NCBI RefSeq assembly: GCF_030440515.1
Contig: NZ_CP076543.1
Location: 682,001-746,000 of the forward strand
Length of the DNA: 64,000 nt
From: Streptomyces xanthophaeus
GTDB taxonomy: Bacteria; Actinomycetota; Actinomycetes; Streptomycetales; Streptomycetaceae
Direction of reading: 5' to 3'
Shown here in pieces: positions 27,119 to 36,217 of this stretch. Position 1 is the first letter of the stretch. Each line of letters opens with the position of its first letter. A model generated the notes under the pieces. The model did no database searches, was not told the origin of the DNA, and saw nothing but the letters and a program-made list of their open reading frames with translations. Both the position numbers and the translations under genes were made by a program.

Positions 27119-27123
27119 CCGCC

Positions 27124-27183
27124 CGCATGTCCCCCCGTATGTCCCCCCGCGTGTCCCTCCGCGTGTCCCTCCGTATGTCCGCT
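27124..27183. repeat. Five 12-bp tandem repeats upstream of the HlyD-like gene
   Basis: Units follow the pattern CGYRTGTCCCYC, five copies in a row with no gap (27124-27135, 27136-27147, 27148-27159, 27160-27171, 27172-27183, the last diverging at its end). They lie between the stem-loop and the HlyD-like start at 27195 and are not translated in that gene's frame. Confidence 0.75.
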
Positions 27184-27194
27184 CGACGATACGA

Positions 27195-28022
27195 ATGCAG
27201 CCGAAGGAACAGTTCGTGCAGTTTCGCCAAAAGGCTCTTTCCAAGCTGCAATCGCCCGAGGAATTGGACCTGCCCGTTCGCTTGGCCCGCCCCCAGGGTC
27301 GACTGGTCCTGGCCGTCACGGTCGCCGTCATGGCGGCCTCGGCCTACTGGGCCTTCACCGGCACCGTGTCGTCCAGGCTGAGCGCACCGGGCATCCTCAC
27401 CCGGGCCGAGGGCAGTTACGTCTTGCAGACGCCGGTCGCGGGACAGGTGACCGGGGTCCTCGCCGAGGAGGGCCAGCTGCTGGCCGCCGGTGCGCCCCTG
27501 CTCAACGTCCGTACGGAGCAGGGGGAACGGCCCGTGCGCGTGGTGACCGGCGGCCGCCTGACGACCCTGGTGGCCAAGGTGGGTTCGGTCATCGCCACCG
27601 GTGCGGACGTGGCCACCGTGGAACGTGCGACGGATCCGCAGGACCCGCTGGTGGCCGTGCTGTACGTGCCGGGCGGCAGCGGTTCGGCGATCACCGTGGG
27701 CGCCCCGGTCGACCTGAGCGTCCAGTCCGTCCCGCAGCAGCGGTTCGGCATGCTGCGCGGGCGCGTCACGGCGGTCGGCCGCGCGCCGCAGACGCGGGCG
27801 CAGCTCGGCGGCTTCCTCGGCGACAGCGCTCTCGCCGAACAGTTCTCCCGCCACGGCAGCCCGGTGGCCGTGGTCGTACGGCTCGAACGCTCCTCCTCCA
27901 CCCCGTCCGGCTACCGGTGGTCCTCCGCGGACGGGCCCCCGTACGCCGTCGATTCGAGGACCCCGGTCACCGGAGCCGTCCACCTCGCCGCGCAGCGCCC
28001 GGTCGACTGGCTGCTGCCGTGA
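27195..28022 (+). CDS. HlyD-like NHLP-system secretion (membrane fusion) protein
   Basis: A 275-residue protein. One membrane segment (about 37-57, LVLAVTVAVMAASAYWAF) follows a short cytoplasmic N-terminus. The rest has biotinyl-lipoyl-like strands (VLQTPVAGQVTGVLAEEGQ) and a beta-barrel, as in HlyD-type adaptors of peptide exporters. It begins the three-gene export set. Its stop overlaps the next start (GTGA). Confidence 0.82.
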   Translation: MQPKEQFVQFRQKALSKLQSPEELDLPVRLARPQGRLVLAVTVAVMAASAYWAFTGTVSSRLSAPGILTRAEGSYVLQTPVAGQVTGVLAEEGQLLAAGAPLLNVRTEQGERPVRVVTGGRLTTLVAKVGSVIATGADVATVERATDPQDPLVAVLYVPGGSGSAITVGAPVDLSVQSVPQQRFGMLRGRVTAVGRAPQTRAQLGGFLGDSALAEQFSRHGSPVAVVVRLERSSSTPSGYRWSSADGPPYAVDSRTPVTGAVHLAAQRPVDWLLP

Positions 28023-30295
28023 CCGCGCCGCACCTGCCGCCCGCCGGGCGCCGGCGTCACCGCCCCGAGCCGAAGGGCGGCTCCCGCCGCAGGCCCGCAC
28101 CCCGGCCCACCCCCGCACCCGTACCCGTACCGCGGGGCAGGACGCCCCGCCCCGTACGCACGCCCACCGTGCTGCAGATGGAGGCGGTGGAGTGCGGCGC
28201 CGCCGCCCTGGCCATGGTGCTCGGCCACCACGGCCGCTTCGTCCCGCTCGAAGAACTGCGCATCGCGTGCGGTGTCTCCCGCGACGGTTCCCGCGCCAGC
28301 AGCCTCCTCAAGGCCGCCCGCGGGTACGGGCTGACGGCCAAGGGCATGCAGATGGACCTGGCCGCGCTCGCCGAAGTGAGCGCCCCGGCCGTCCTCTTCT
28401 GGGAGTTCAACCACTACGTCGTCTACGAGGGCACGGCCCGGCGGCGCGGCCGCACGGGTGTGTACGTCAACGACCCCGCCAAGGGGCGCCGGTTCGTCCC
28501 CATGGACGAGTTCGACACCAGCTTCACCGGGATCGTCCTCACCTTCGAGCCGGGCGACGGGTTCCGCCGCGGCGGCCGCGGCCCGGGTGTCCTGGGGGCC
28601 GTGCCGGCCCGTATGCGGGGTACCTCGGGCACCATGGCCGCCGCCGTGGTCGCCAGCCTCCTCCTGGTCGCCGTCGGCGCGGCGGTGCCGGCCCTCAGCC
28701 GTACGTACATCGACATGTTCCTCATCGGCGAACAGACGTCCCTGCTCGGTGTGCTGTTCGCCTCGATGGCCGTCGCCCTCGTCCTCACCGCGACCCTCAC
28801 CGCGCTGCTGCAGGCCAACCTGCTGCGCGGGCGCATCATCTCCTCGACCCTGAGCAGTGCCCGCTTCTTCCGGCATCTGCTCAGGCTTCCCGTCACCTTC
28901 TACTCCCAGCGCAACCCGGCCGACCTGGTGCAGCGCCTGCAGTCGAACGACGCGGTCGCCGAGACCCTCGCCCGGGACCTGTCCGCCGCCGCCGTGGACG
29001 CCGTGGTGGTCGTGCTCTACGCGGTGCTGCTGTGGACGTACGATCCGCAGCTCACCCTCGTCGGCGTGGCCGTGGCGCTGCTCAACATGGTCGCCCTGCG
29101 GATCGCGATCCGGCTGAGGGCCACCGGTACCCGGAAGCTGCGCGCCGAGAGCGCCCGGCTGACCAACACCGCGTACAGCGGTCTGCAGCTCATCGAGACG
29201 ATGAAGGCGACCGGCGGCGAGAACGGCTTCTTCCGGCGCTGGGCCGGACAGCACGCCGTCACCCTCGACGTGCAGCAGCGGCTCGGCGTGCCCGGCGCGT
29301 GGCTGGCGATCGTCGCGCCCACGCTCGCGGCGTTCAACAGTGCGCTGATCCTGACGATCGGCGGCCTGCGTGCGGTGGAGGGCCACCTCACCGTGGGCCT
29401 GCTCGTCGCCTTCCAGGCCCTGGTGACCAGCTTCACCGCGCCGATCTCCCGGCTGGGCGGCGTCGCCGGCCGGATCCAGGACTTCGCGGCCGACGTCGCC
29501 CGCCTGGGTGACGTCGAGAACTTTCCGGTCGACCGGGTCTACTCGCGGCGCGAGCCCGCTGCTTCCACCCGGCGTCTCAAGGGCCATGTGGAGCTGGACG
29601 GCATCACCTTCGGCTACAACCCGCTGGACGCCCCGCTGCTCAAGGACTTCTCGCTGACGGTCGGACCGGGGCAGCAGGTCGCGCTCGTCGGGGCCTCCGG
29701 CAGCGGCAAGTCCACCGTCTCCCGGCTGGTCTCCGGCCTCCACGCCCCCTGGGCCGGGGCCATCCGCATCGACGGGATGCGGCTGGAGGACATCCCGCGG
29801 GGCGCGCTGGCCGCTTCCGTCTCCTTCGTCGACCAGGACGTCTTCCTCTTCGAAGGCACCGTCCGCGACAACGTCACGCTGTGGGACCCCTCCATCGCGG
29901 ACGAGGCCGTCGTCGCCGCCCTCCAGGACGCCGCCGTGCACGACGTGGTGGCCCGCCGCCCCGGTGGCATCCACAGCCGCGTCGAGCAGGACGGCCGCAA
30001 CTTCTCGGGCGGCCAGCGCCAGCGCCTGGAGATCGCACGGGCGCTGGTGCGCCGCCCCAGCGTCATGGTGCTCGACGAAGTGACCAGCGCCCTGGACGCG
30101 GTGACCGAGCAGACCATCATCGACAACCTGCGCCGCCGTGGCTGTGCCTGTGTGGTCATCGCCCACCGGCTGAGCACGGTGCGCGACAGCGACGAGATCG
30201 TCGTGCTCGACCGGGGCACGGTCGTGGAACGCGGCCGCCACGAACACCTGGTGGGCGCGCAGGGCCCGTACGCCGAACTGGTCAGGGAGCACTGA
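28019..30295 (+). CDS. NHLP-type ABC transporter with C39 peptidase domain
   Basis: A 758-residue processing exporter. The N-terminal C39 domain has Cys59 in MEAVECGAAALAM, His132 in FNHYVVYEG and Asp152 in VNDPAKG, the full catalytic set. Six-helix membrane and ATPase domains follow, with Walker A GASGSGKST, signature FSGGQRQRLEIARAL and Walker B MVLDEVTSALD. The first 50 residues are Pro/Arg-rich. It should remove the double-glycine leader and export the core peptide. The GTG at 28019 is coupled to the HlyD-like gene. Confidence 0.9.
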   Translation: MTAPHLPPAGRRRHRPEPKGGSRRRPAPRPTPAPVPVPRGRTPRPVRTPTVLQMEAVECGAAALAMVLGHHGRFVPLEELRIACGVSRDGSRASSLLKAARGYGLTAKGMQMDLAALAEVSAPAVLFWEFNHYVVYEGTARRRGRTGVYVNDPAKGRRFVPMDEFDTSFTGIVLTFEPGDGFRRGGRGPGVLGAVPARMRGTSGTMAAAVVASLLLVAVGAAVPALSRTYIDMFLIGEQTSLLGVLFASMAVALVLTATLTALLQANLLRGRIISSTLSSARFFRHLLRLPVTFYSQRNPADLVQRLQSNDAVAETLARDLSAAAVDAVVVVLYAVLLWTYDPQLTLVGVAVALLNMVALRIAIRLRATGTRKLRAESARLTNTAYSGLQLIETMKATGGENGFFRRWAGQHAVTLDVQQRLGVPGAWLAIVAPTLAAFNSALILTIGGLRAVEGHLTVGLLVAFQALVTSFTAPISRLGGVAGRIQDFAADVARLGDVENFPVDRVYSRREPAASTRRLKGHVELDGITFGYNPLDAPLLKDFSLTVGPGQQVALVGASGSGKSTVSRLVSGLHAPWAGAIRIDGMRLEDIPRGALAASVSFVDQDVFLFEGTVRDNVTLWDPSIADEAVVAALQDAAVHDVVARRPGGIHSRVEQDGRNFSGGQRQRLEIARALVRRPSVMVLDEVTSALDAVTEQTIIDNLRRRGCACVVIAHRLSTVRDSDEIVVLDRGTVVERGRHEHLVGAQGPYAELVREH

Positions 30296-30296
30296 G

Positions 30297-33209
30297 GTGA
30301 TGTACGCGGACCATGTCACTGCCGCTGCCAATGCCGCTGCCAGCGCCGGTACGCCGGCCGGAGCTGCGGATCCGGTCGTCGCGGCCCTGGGCGCGCTGGG
30401 CTCGCCGGTGGACTGCACGGGCCTGCGCAGCCTGTCCCTGGAAGGTCCGCTCGTCCTGTGGCTGGTCGTCGAGGGCGAGCTGGACCTGTTCGCGGTGGAC
30501 GCCGTGCAGGGCGGGCAGTGGCACTTCCTGGGCCGGCTGGAGCCGGGCACGCTGTTGCTCGGGCCGGCCGAGGGCCCCGGCCACACCCTGGTCGGCCGGC
30601 CCCTGCCCGGGTGCCGGCTGCGCCGCATCGGACTGCGGGAGCTGTACCGCGGGGAGTACGCGCCGTTCCCGCAGGAACTGCAGGACCTGCACGACCCGCA
30701 GTACGCCGGTGAGGGGCCGTACGGCGCCGCTGCCGCAGGAGGGCCGAGTCCGCTGGAGGACGCCTTCGCGCGCGGGATCGGCCGCGGTCTGCGCGTGCTC
30801 TACGAGGCACCGCTGGACGCCGCCGCCACCGGGCACGGCGGAGCCGACGACGACATCCTCTGGATGCGGATCGCCCCCGGCAGTGTGCGGTACGGCGCCG
30901 CGTACGAGACGGAGCCGGTCGGCACCCTGCTCGTCGACGCCGCGATGTGGCAGGGCATGGTCGACCAGCAGTACCGGCTGCTGTACGCCCTGGACGGCTG
31001 GATCGAACAGCTGGAACGCGCCCACGAGGACCGCACGGCCGCCGGGATCCGGGCGGGCCAGGCAGCCCGTACCCAGGCCGACCGGACGCTGCTGGCGTCC
31101 ATCGTCCGCACCGGCGGCCGCGATCGCGGCCGCCACCGTGGCGCGGACGTCGACGCGACCTTCGCGGCGTGCCGCGTCGTCGCCGGCGCGGCCGGTATCG
31201 CCCTGTCCGCACCGGGCGGGGCAGGCACCGCGTCCGAGCAGCTGGATCCCGTCGAAGGCATCGCGCTCGCCTCGCGGATCCGCACCCGCGTGGTGGGTCT
31301 CGGCGGGCGCTGGTGGCGGGAGAACTGCGGCCCGTTGGTGGGCCGGCGCGAGAAGGACGGCACGCCGGTCGCCCTGCTGTGGCGGCGCGGTGGCTACGAG
31401 GCGGTCGATCCCTCCACCGGCAGGCGCGAGCGCGTGGGGAGAGCCAACCAGGCCGCCTTCGAACCGCGCGCCGTCATGCTGTACCGCCCCCTGCCCGAGG
31501 GGCGGGTGGGACTGCCCGCGCTGGTCCGCTTCACCCTGCGCGGCACCCTCCCCGAGCTGCGCAGCCTGATGCTGGGCGGACTGGTCGCGGTGGTGCTGGG
31601 GGCGCTGGTGCCGGTCGCCACCGGCCAGGTCCTCGGCCGGTACGTCCCGCAGGGCGAGACCGGCCTGATCGTGCAGACCGGGCTGGCGCTGGTTGCGACC
31701 GCCGTGGTCGCGGCCGTCTTCATGCTGCTGCAGAACACCTCCCTCCTGCGCATGGAGGGCCGTATCGAGGCCACGTTGCAGCCGGCCGTGTGGGACCGGC
31801 TGCTGCGGCTGCCGGCCACGTTCTTCGCGGGTCGCTCCACGGGCGAGCTGGCCGGCGCGGCGATGGGCATCAGCGCGATGCGCCGCGTGATGTCCGGCAT
31901 CGGCCCGGTCTGCGTACAGGCGGGCGCGGTCGGCGTGGTGAGCTTCGTACTGCTGCTCGTCCACAGCGTGCCGCTGGCGATGGCGGCGCTCGGCATGCTG
32001 GCCGTCATCGCAGTGGTCTTCCTGGGCCTGGGGCTGTGGCAGCTGCGGTACGAGCGCCGGCTGAACACGCTCGGCCACCGGCTGGGCAACCAGGCCTTCC
32101 AGACCCTGCGGGGCCTGCCCAAGCTCCGCGTCGCCGCGGCCGAGAGCTTCGCGTACGCCGCCTGGGCAAAGGAGTTCGCCCGTACCCGCGACCTGCAGCA
32201 GCGCATCGGCCGGACCCAGAACGTCAGTACGGTCCTCGGCGCCGTATACCTGCCGCTGTGCACGCTGGTGATGTTCGTGCTGCTGGCCGGTCCGGCGCGC
32301 GGCGCCATGTCCGCGAGTGAGTTCCTCACCTTCAGCACCGCGCTGACGATGCTGCTGTCGTCGGTCACGCAGGTGACCGGGGCGCTCGTCTCGGCCGCCG
32401 CGGTCCTGCCGATGTTCGAGCAGATCAGACCGCTCCTGCGGGAGACTCCCGAGGTGGACCGCTCCAGTACCCGCCCGGGGGAGCTTACCGGTGCCGTCGA
32501 GGCCAGGAACCTGTCCTACCGTTACGCCGACGACGGCCCGCTCGTCCTCGACGACGTCAGCCTCCGGATCGGACCGGGCGAGTTCGTCGCGGTCGTCGGG
32601 GCCAGTGGCTGCGGCAAGTCGACCCTGCTGCGGCTGCTCATCGGCTTCGACAGGCCCGTCTCGGGCAGTGTGCTCTACGACGGTCAGGACCTGGCGGCGC
32701 TCGACCGGGCGGCCGTACGCCGTCAGTGCGGTGTCGTGCTGCAGCACGCCCAGCCCCTCACCGGCTCGATCCTCGACTGCATCCGCGGCACCGGGACGTT
32801 CTCGGCGGAGGAGGCGTGGGAGGCCGCCGCGATGGCGGGCCTGGCGGCGGACATCGAAGCCATGCCGATGGGCATGCACACCATCCTGTCCGACGGCGGC
32901 GGGACCGTCTCGGGCGGTCAGCGCCAGCGGCTGATGATCGCCCAGGCCCTCATCCGCAAGCCGCGCGTCCTGTTCCTCGACGAGGCCACGAGCGCGCTGG
33001 ACAACGAGGCCCAGCGTGTGGTCACCGAATCCACCCGTGCCCTGCGGGCCACCCGCCTCGTGATCGCCCACCGGCTCTCCACGGTCATGGACGCCGACCG
33101 CGTGATCGTCATGGCCGACGGCCGGATCGTCCAGCAGGGCCCGCCCGCCGAACTGCTCGCCGACACGGCCGGCCTCTTCCACGGCCTGGTCCGCCGGCAG
33201 CTGCGCTGA
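30297..33209 (+). CDS. NHLP-type second ABC transporter (no C39 domain)
   Basis: A 970-residue ABC transporter. A long N-terminal region (about 1-380) lacks a C39 peptidase and contains a cyclic-nucleotide-binding-like beta segment (VEGELDLFAVDAVQGGQWHF). Membrane helices start near 420, and the ATPase has Walker A GASGCGKST, signature VSGGQRQRLMIAQAL and Walker B FLDEATSALD. It pairs with the upstream C39-ABC protein in NHLP-type systems. Start is GTG 30297 or ATG 30300; both follow the previous stop by 1-4 nt. Confidence 0.88.
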   Translation: MMYADHVTAAANAAASAGTPAGAADPVVAALGALGSPVDCTGLRSLSLEGPLVLWLVVEGELDLFAVDAVQGGQWHFLGRLEPGTLLLGPAEGPGHTLVGRPLPGCRLRRIGLRELYRGEYAPFPQELQDLHDPQYAGEGPYGAAAAGGPSPLEDAFARGIGRGLRVLYEAPLDAAATGHGGADDDILWMRIAPGSVRYGAAYETEPVGTLLVDAAMWQGMVDQQYRLLYALDGWIEQLERAHEDRTAAGIRAGQAARTQADRTLLASIVRTGGRDRGRHRGADVDATFAACRVVAGAAGIALSAPGGAGTASEQLDPVEGIALASRIRTRVVGLGGRWWRENCGPLVGRREKDGTPVALLWRRGGYEAVDPSTGRRERVGRANQAAFEPRAVMLYRPLPEGRVGLPALVRFTLRGTLPELRSLMLGGLVAVVLGALVPVATGQVLGRYVPQGETGLIVQTGLALVATAVVAAVFMLLQNTSLLRMEGRIEATLQPAVWDRLLRLPATFFAGRSTGELAGAAMGISAMRRVMSGIGPVCVQAGAVGVVSFVLLLVHSVPLAMAALGMLAVIAVVFLGLGLWQLRYERRLNTLGHRLGNQAFQTLRGLPKLRVAAAESFAYAAWAKEFARTRDLQQRIGRTQNVSTVLGAVYLPLCTLVMFVLLAGPARGAMSASEFLTFSTALTMLLSSVTQVTGALVSAAAVLPMFEQIRPLLRETPEVDRSSTRPGELTGAVEARNLSYRYADDGPLVLDDVSLRIGPGEFVAVVGASGCGKSTLLRLLIGFDRPVSGSVLYDGQDLAALDRAAVRRQCGVVLQHAQPLTGSILDCIRGTGTFSAEEAWEAAAMAGLAADIEAMPMGMHTILSDGGGTVSGGQRQRLMIAQALIRKPRVLFLDEATSALDNEAQRVVTESTRALRATRLVIAHRLSTVMDADRVIVMADGRIVQQGPPAELLADTAGLFHGLVRRQLR

Positions 33210-33217
33210 CCCACCCG

Positions 33218-33958
33218 CTACTGGAGCTCGGACAGGTCGACCGAGTCGGCCGGCGCCGGGGGCCGCGGCGTGACGGGTTTGTCGAAGTCGGAGAAGGAGG
33301 CGTCCACGCGCCGGCCGGACTCATCGGTGCCCCGCACCTGCAGGAGGTACGGCTCGTCCTCGGTGGAGACCTGGTACGTGCCCGTCCGGCCGTCGCGCTT
33401 GCTGGTGACCGTGATGGCGGGTTGGCCGTCGACCGTGGTCCGGGAACCCTTGACCAGTTGTTCGCTCGGCGGCTTCGAGGAGAACTCCTTCTTGAAGAAG
33501 TCCAGATCGCAGACCTGGGCGAAATCGCTCAGCATGGCGCTGTCCGTGGTGCCGTGCAGGTAGCGGCCGTTGATGAGCGCGATCGCGTCGTCGGCCGCGG
33601 GACCCGGCACCTGGGACCTGAGCAGGGCGTCGTCGAGTTTCATCCAGACGTCGTCGCCGCGTTTGACGATGTCGGCCTTGCCGGCGTTGCCGGGGGGTAT
33701 GACGGTGCCCACGCAGTCGCCCTGCTCGTCGAACCGCAGGTCGAGCGTGGTGGTGCCCGCGGTGTCGGTCACCTTGCCCACCATGTGCATGGAGGTGACC
33801 TCGGACATGGCCTCGCGCGAGGCCCGTGCGATGGCCTGGGCGCTCTCGTCGGCGATGCCGTTGTCATCGGCGACGGCCGTGCCCCCGCCCGCGAAGACCA
33901 GCAGGCAGGCGGCTCCGGCGGTCGCGCGGCGGACCGCGACTGCCCTGGGTGCGGACAT
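33218..33958 (-). CDS. Secreted LppX/LprG-like (LolA-fold) protein
   Basis: A 246-residue exported protein. A signal peptide covers about 1-31 (AVAVRRATAGAACLLVFAGG then GTAVADD). The Cys in it is not in a good lipobox, so the protein is probably secreted and not lipidated. The mature part has the mostly beta sheet pattern of the LppX_LprAFG family (SMHMVGKV, GDCVGTVI, DDVWMKLDD, GRTGTYQV). Members bind lipids or glycolipids. It converges on the bacteriocin transporter gene with 8 nt between stops. Confidence 0.72.
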   Translation of the reverse strand: MSAPRAVAVRRATAGAACLLVFAGGGTAVADDNGIADESAQAIARASREAMSEVTSMHMVGKVTDTAGTTTLDLRFDEQGDCVGTVIPPGNAGKADIVKRGDDVWMKLDDALLRSQVPGPAADDAIALINGRYLHGTTDSAMLSDFAQVCDLDFFKKEFSSKPPSEQLVKGSRTTVDGQPAITVTSKRDGRTGTYQVSTEDEPYLLQVRGTDESGRRVDASFSDFDKPVTPRPPAPADSVDLSELQ

Positions 33959-34173
33959 CGGGCATCACCTTCCTCGGACCGCATCCGGTACGGCGGAAGG
34001 GCATCACCGCTCCTCCGCCGGTCCTCCGGCGCAACCGGTCACCTGATCAGCGTAGGTCCGCCTCGCGGTGGACGCAGTTCGGGTGGTTCGGCCGGATCCG
34101 GACGGGACGGGCCCCGGCGTCGGGCAGCATGGTGCCCGATCACGTCCCCGCAGCACCGCCGACGGAGGGTTGG

Positions 34174-35013
34174 ATGACCATTTCCACGTTAGGGGCGCCG
34201 ATGAGGGCGCGCCTCGCCATGACCGTGACCGCCGCCGCCGCCGCCGCTCTCACGATGGCCGGGGCCGCCACCGCCGGGGCGAGCGCACCGCCGCCCGAGG
34301 CGAAGGCGCCGCGCGCATTCGTGGCCCTGGGCTCGGTCGACCCGACGATCCTGCAGGACATGCGGTACGTGCGTGCGCACAACTTCGTCGGCGAGCCGGT
34401 CGACGGCTACCGCCAGCCCGTCTGCATCCTGACCCGCCCGGCCGCCGAGGCCCTGCACCGGGCCCAGGTGCGCCTGCTGCGCCAGGGCTACTCGCTCAAG
34501 GTGTACGACTGCTACCGGCCGCAGCGGGCCGTCGACCACTTCGTACGGTGGGCCGAGGACCTCGGCGACGAGCGGCGGAAGGCGGAGTTCTATCCGCGTG
34601 TCGACAAGTCCCGGCTGTTCGAGGACGGCTACATCGCCAAGAAGTCGGGACACAGCCGGGGCAGCACCATGGACGTGACGCTGGTGCGGCTCCCGGCGCT
34701 GCCGGCGCCCCGGCCGCGGCCGGGGCAGGAATCGGTGCCCTGCTACGCGCCCCGGGCGGAGCGGTATCCGGACAACTCCGTGGACATGGGCACGGGTTTC
34801 GACTGCTTCGACACCCTGTCGCACACCGACGACCCGCGCGTCCAGGGGGCACAGCGCGCGAACCGGGACCTGCTGAGGTCGGCGCTGACGGCGGAGGGAT
34901 TCGTCAACCTGCCCGAGGAGTGGTGGCACTTCACGCACAAGCCGGAGCTGTTCCCGGACACGTACTTCGACTTCCCCGTCGCGCACCGGTCGGTCGCCGG
35001 ACACCGCTCCTGA
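34174..35013 (+). CDS. Secreted VanX-like D-Ala-D-Ala dipeptidase (M15D)
   Basis: A 279-residue protein with a signal peptide (AMTVTAAAAAALTMAGAATA). The VanX active site is complete: the arginine motif YDCYRPQRAV, zinc ligands in SGHSRGSTMDVTL, and EWWHFTH with the general base and third ligand. It should hydrolyse D-Ala-D-Ala outside the membrane. No vanH or vanA gene is near, so cell-wall recycling is more likely than glycopeptide resistance. GGAGGG precedes the ATG at 34174. Confidence 0.87.
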   Translation: MTISTLGAPMRARLAMTVTAAAAAALTMAGAATAGASAPPPEAKAPRAFVALGSVDPTILQDMRYVRAHNFVGEPVDGYRQPVCILTRPAAEALHRAQVRLLRQGYSLKVYDCYRPQRAVDHFVRWAEDLGDERRKAEFYPRVDKSRLFEDGYIAKKSGHSRGSTMDVTLVRLPALPAPRPRPGQESVPCYAPRAERYPDNSVDMGTGFDCFDTLSHTDDPRVQGAQRANRDLLRSALTAEGFVNLPEEWWHFTHKPELFPDTYFDFPVAHRSVAGHRS

Positions 35014-35133
35014 GGATGCAGGGCGCCGCGGCCGGGCGGGCGCCGCGGGCGGGCGGCGCGGCCGCCGGGATGCACGGGACGCCGCGGCGGCGGACAGTGG
35101 AGGCGGGGCCTTCGGCAGACCGGGAGGACCCGC

Positions 35134-36093
35134 GTGACGGACGACGACCCGACACCCGACCGGGCGGTTTCGCCTTTCATGTCGGAGGCTGCCTTCCGCT
35201 CCCTCCACGCCGAGCTGGGCCGGCGGGCACCCGCAGGCCCGGAGCACCGGCGCGGCACCCTCGCCCACCTGACCCCGGAGCGCGTGGCCGCGGCAGCGGC
35301 CGGGGTGCGCCTCGGGCGCACCGTGTCGCTGGCCGCCCCCATCGAGACCCGGCCGGGGCCGGACGATCCGCAGCCCGCCGTCTACCGCCTGACGGCGCCG
35401 ACCGCGCCGGAGACCGGAACCCCGGGGGTGCATTTCGCCCTGGACCGGTTCGCCATGAACGTGCACGGGGACGCCCACAGCCATCTCGACGCCCTGTGTC
35501 ACGTCGTGTTCGACGGCGAGCTCCACGGTGGCCTCCCGGAGAGCCGTCTGGCGGCGGGCGGCGCGCGCGGGATCACCCTCGACCTGGTGCGCGACGGGAT
35601 CGTCGGCCCCGGGGTCCTGCTGGACGTCCCGCGGCTGCGCGGGGTCTCCTGGCTGGAGCCCGGAGACTTCGTGACCCCCGGCGACCTGACGGCGGCCGAG
35701 GAGGTCCAGGGCGTCCGGATCGGGCCGGGCGATCTGCTGCTCGTACGGGTCGGACACCGCCGCCGGCGCCGGGAGACCGGCGCCTGGGACGCGGCGCACG
35801 CCCGGGCGGGCCTGCATCCGGCGTGCATGGGGCTGCTGGCCGAGCGGCAGGTCGCCGTCCTCGGCTCGGACGGCAACAACGACACGGCCCCGAGCCCGGT
35901 GCCCGGCGTCTCCTTCCCCGTGCACGTCCTGGCTCTGCACGCCCTGGGCATGCACCTGATGGATTACCTGGACCTGGACGAACTGGCCGACGCGTGCGCG
36001 GGGCTCGGGCGCTGGCGGTTCCTGTGCACGGTGGCACCGCTGCGGCTTCCGGGGGCCACCGGCTCCCCGGTCAACCCGATCGCGGTCCTGTGA
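35134..36093 (+). CDS. Cyclase-family (kynurenine formamidase-like) hydrolase
   Basis: A 319-residue metal-dependent hydrolase of the cyclase family. The zinc motif appears as NVHGDAHSHLDALCHVVFDG, with the spacing of the HxGTHxDxPxH signature. A C-terminal GSDGNNDTAPSPVPGVSFPVHVLAL segment, given here in part, is also typical (GSDGNND). The substrate is unknown. The start is GTG 35134 in the context AGGACCC. It precedes a GMC oxidoreductase. Confidence 0.82.
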   Translation: MTDDDPTPDRAVSPFMSEAAFRSLHAELGRRAPAGPEHRRGTLAHLTPERVAAAAAGVRLGRTVSLAAPIETRPGPDDPQPAVYRLTAPTAPETGTPGVHFALDRFAMNVHGDAHSHLDALCHVVFDGELHGGLPESRLAAGGARGITLDLVRDGIVGPGVLLDVPRLRGVSWLEPGDFVTPGDLTAAEEVQGVRIGPGDLLLVRVGHRRRRRETGAWDAAHARAGLHPACMGLLAERQVAVLGSDGNNDTAPSPVPGVSFPVHVLALHALGMHLMDYLDLDELADACAGLGRWRFLCTVAPLRLPGATGSPVNPIAVL

Positions 36094-36217
36094 CCCCCGC
36101 CGCCGGTGTCCGGCTCCCCCGTCCCCGGGTGCCGCACCGGCGGGGGGCGTATACGTTCGAAGGGGGACCCTGCCGCGACAGACCCGCCGGGGGCTGCGGC
36201 ACCGCAAGCCGAGGACG

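Noticed and set aside
27079-27381. Plus-strand frame reading through the 12-bp repeats (Arg-Met-Ser-Pro repeats)
   Set aside because: It overlaps the HlyD-like gene in another frame and has no start signal.
27911-30628. Minus-strand 905-codon frame opposite the C39-ABC gene
   Set aside because: Shadow frame, Gly/Asp/His-rich without motifs.
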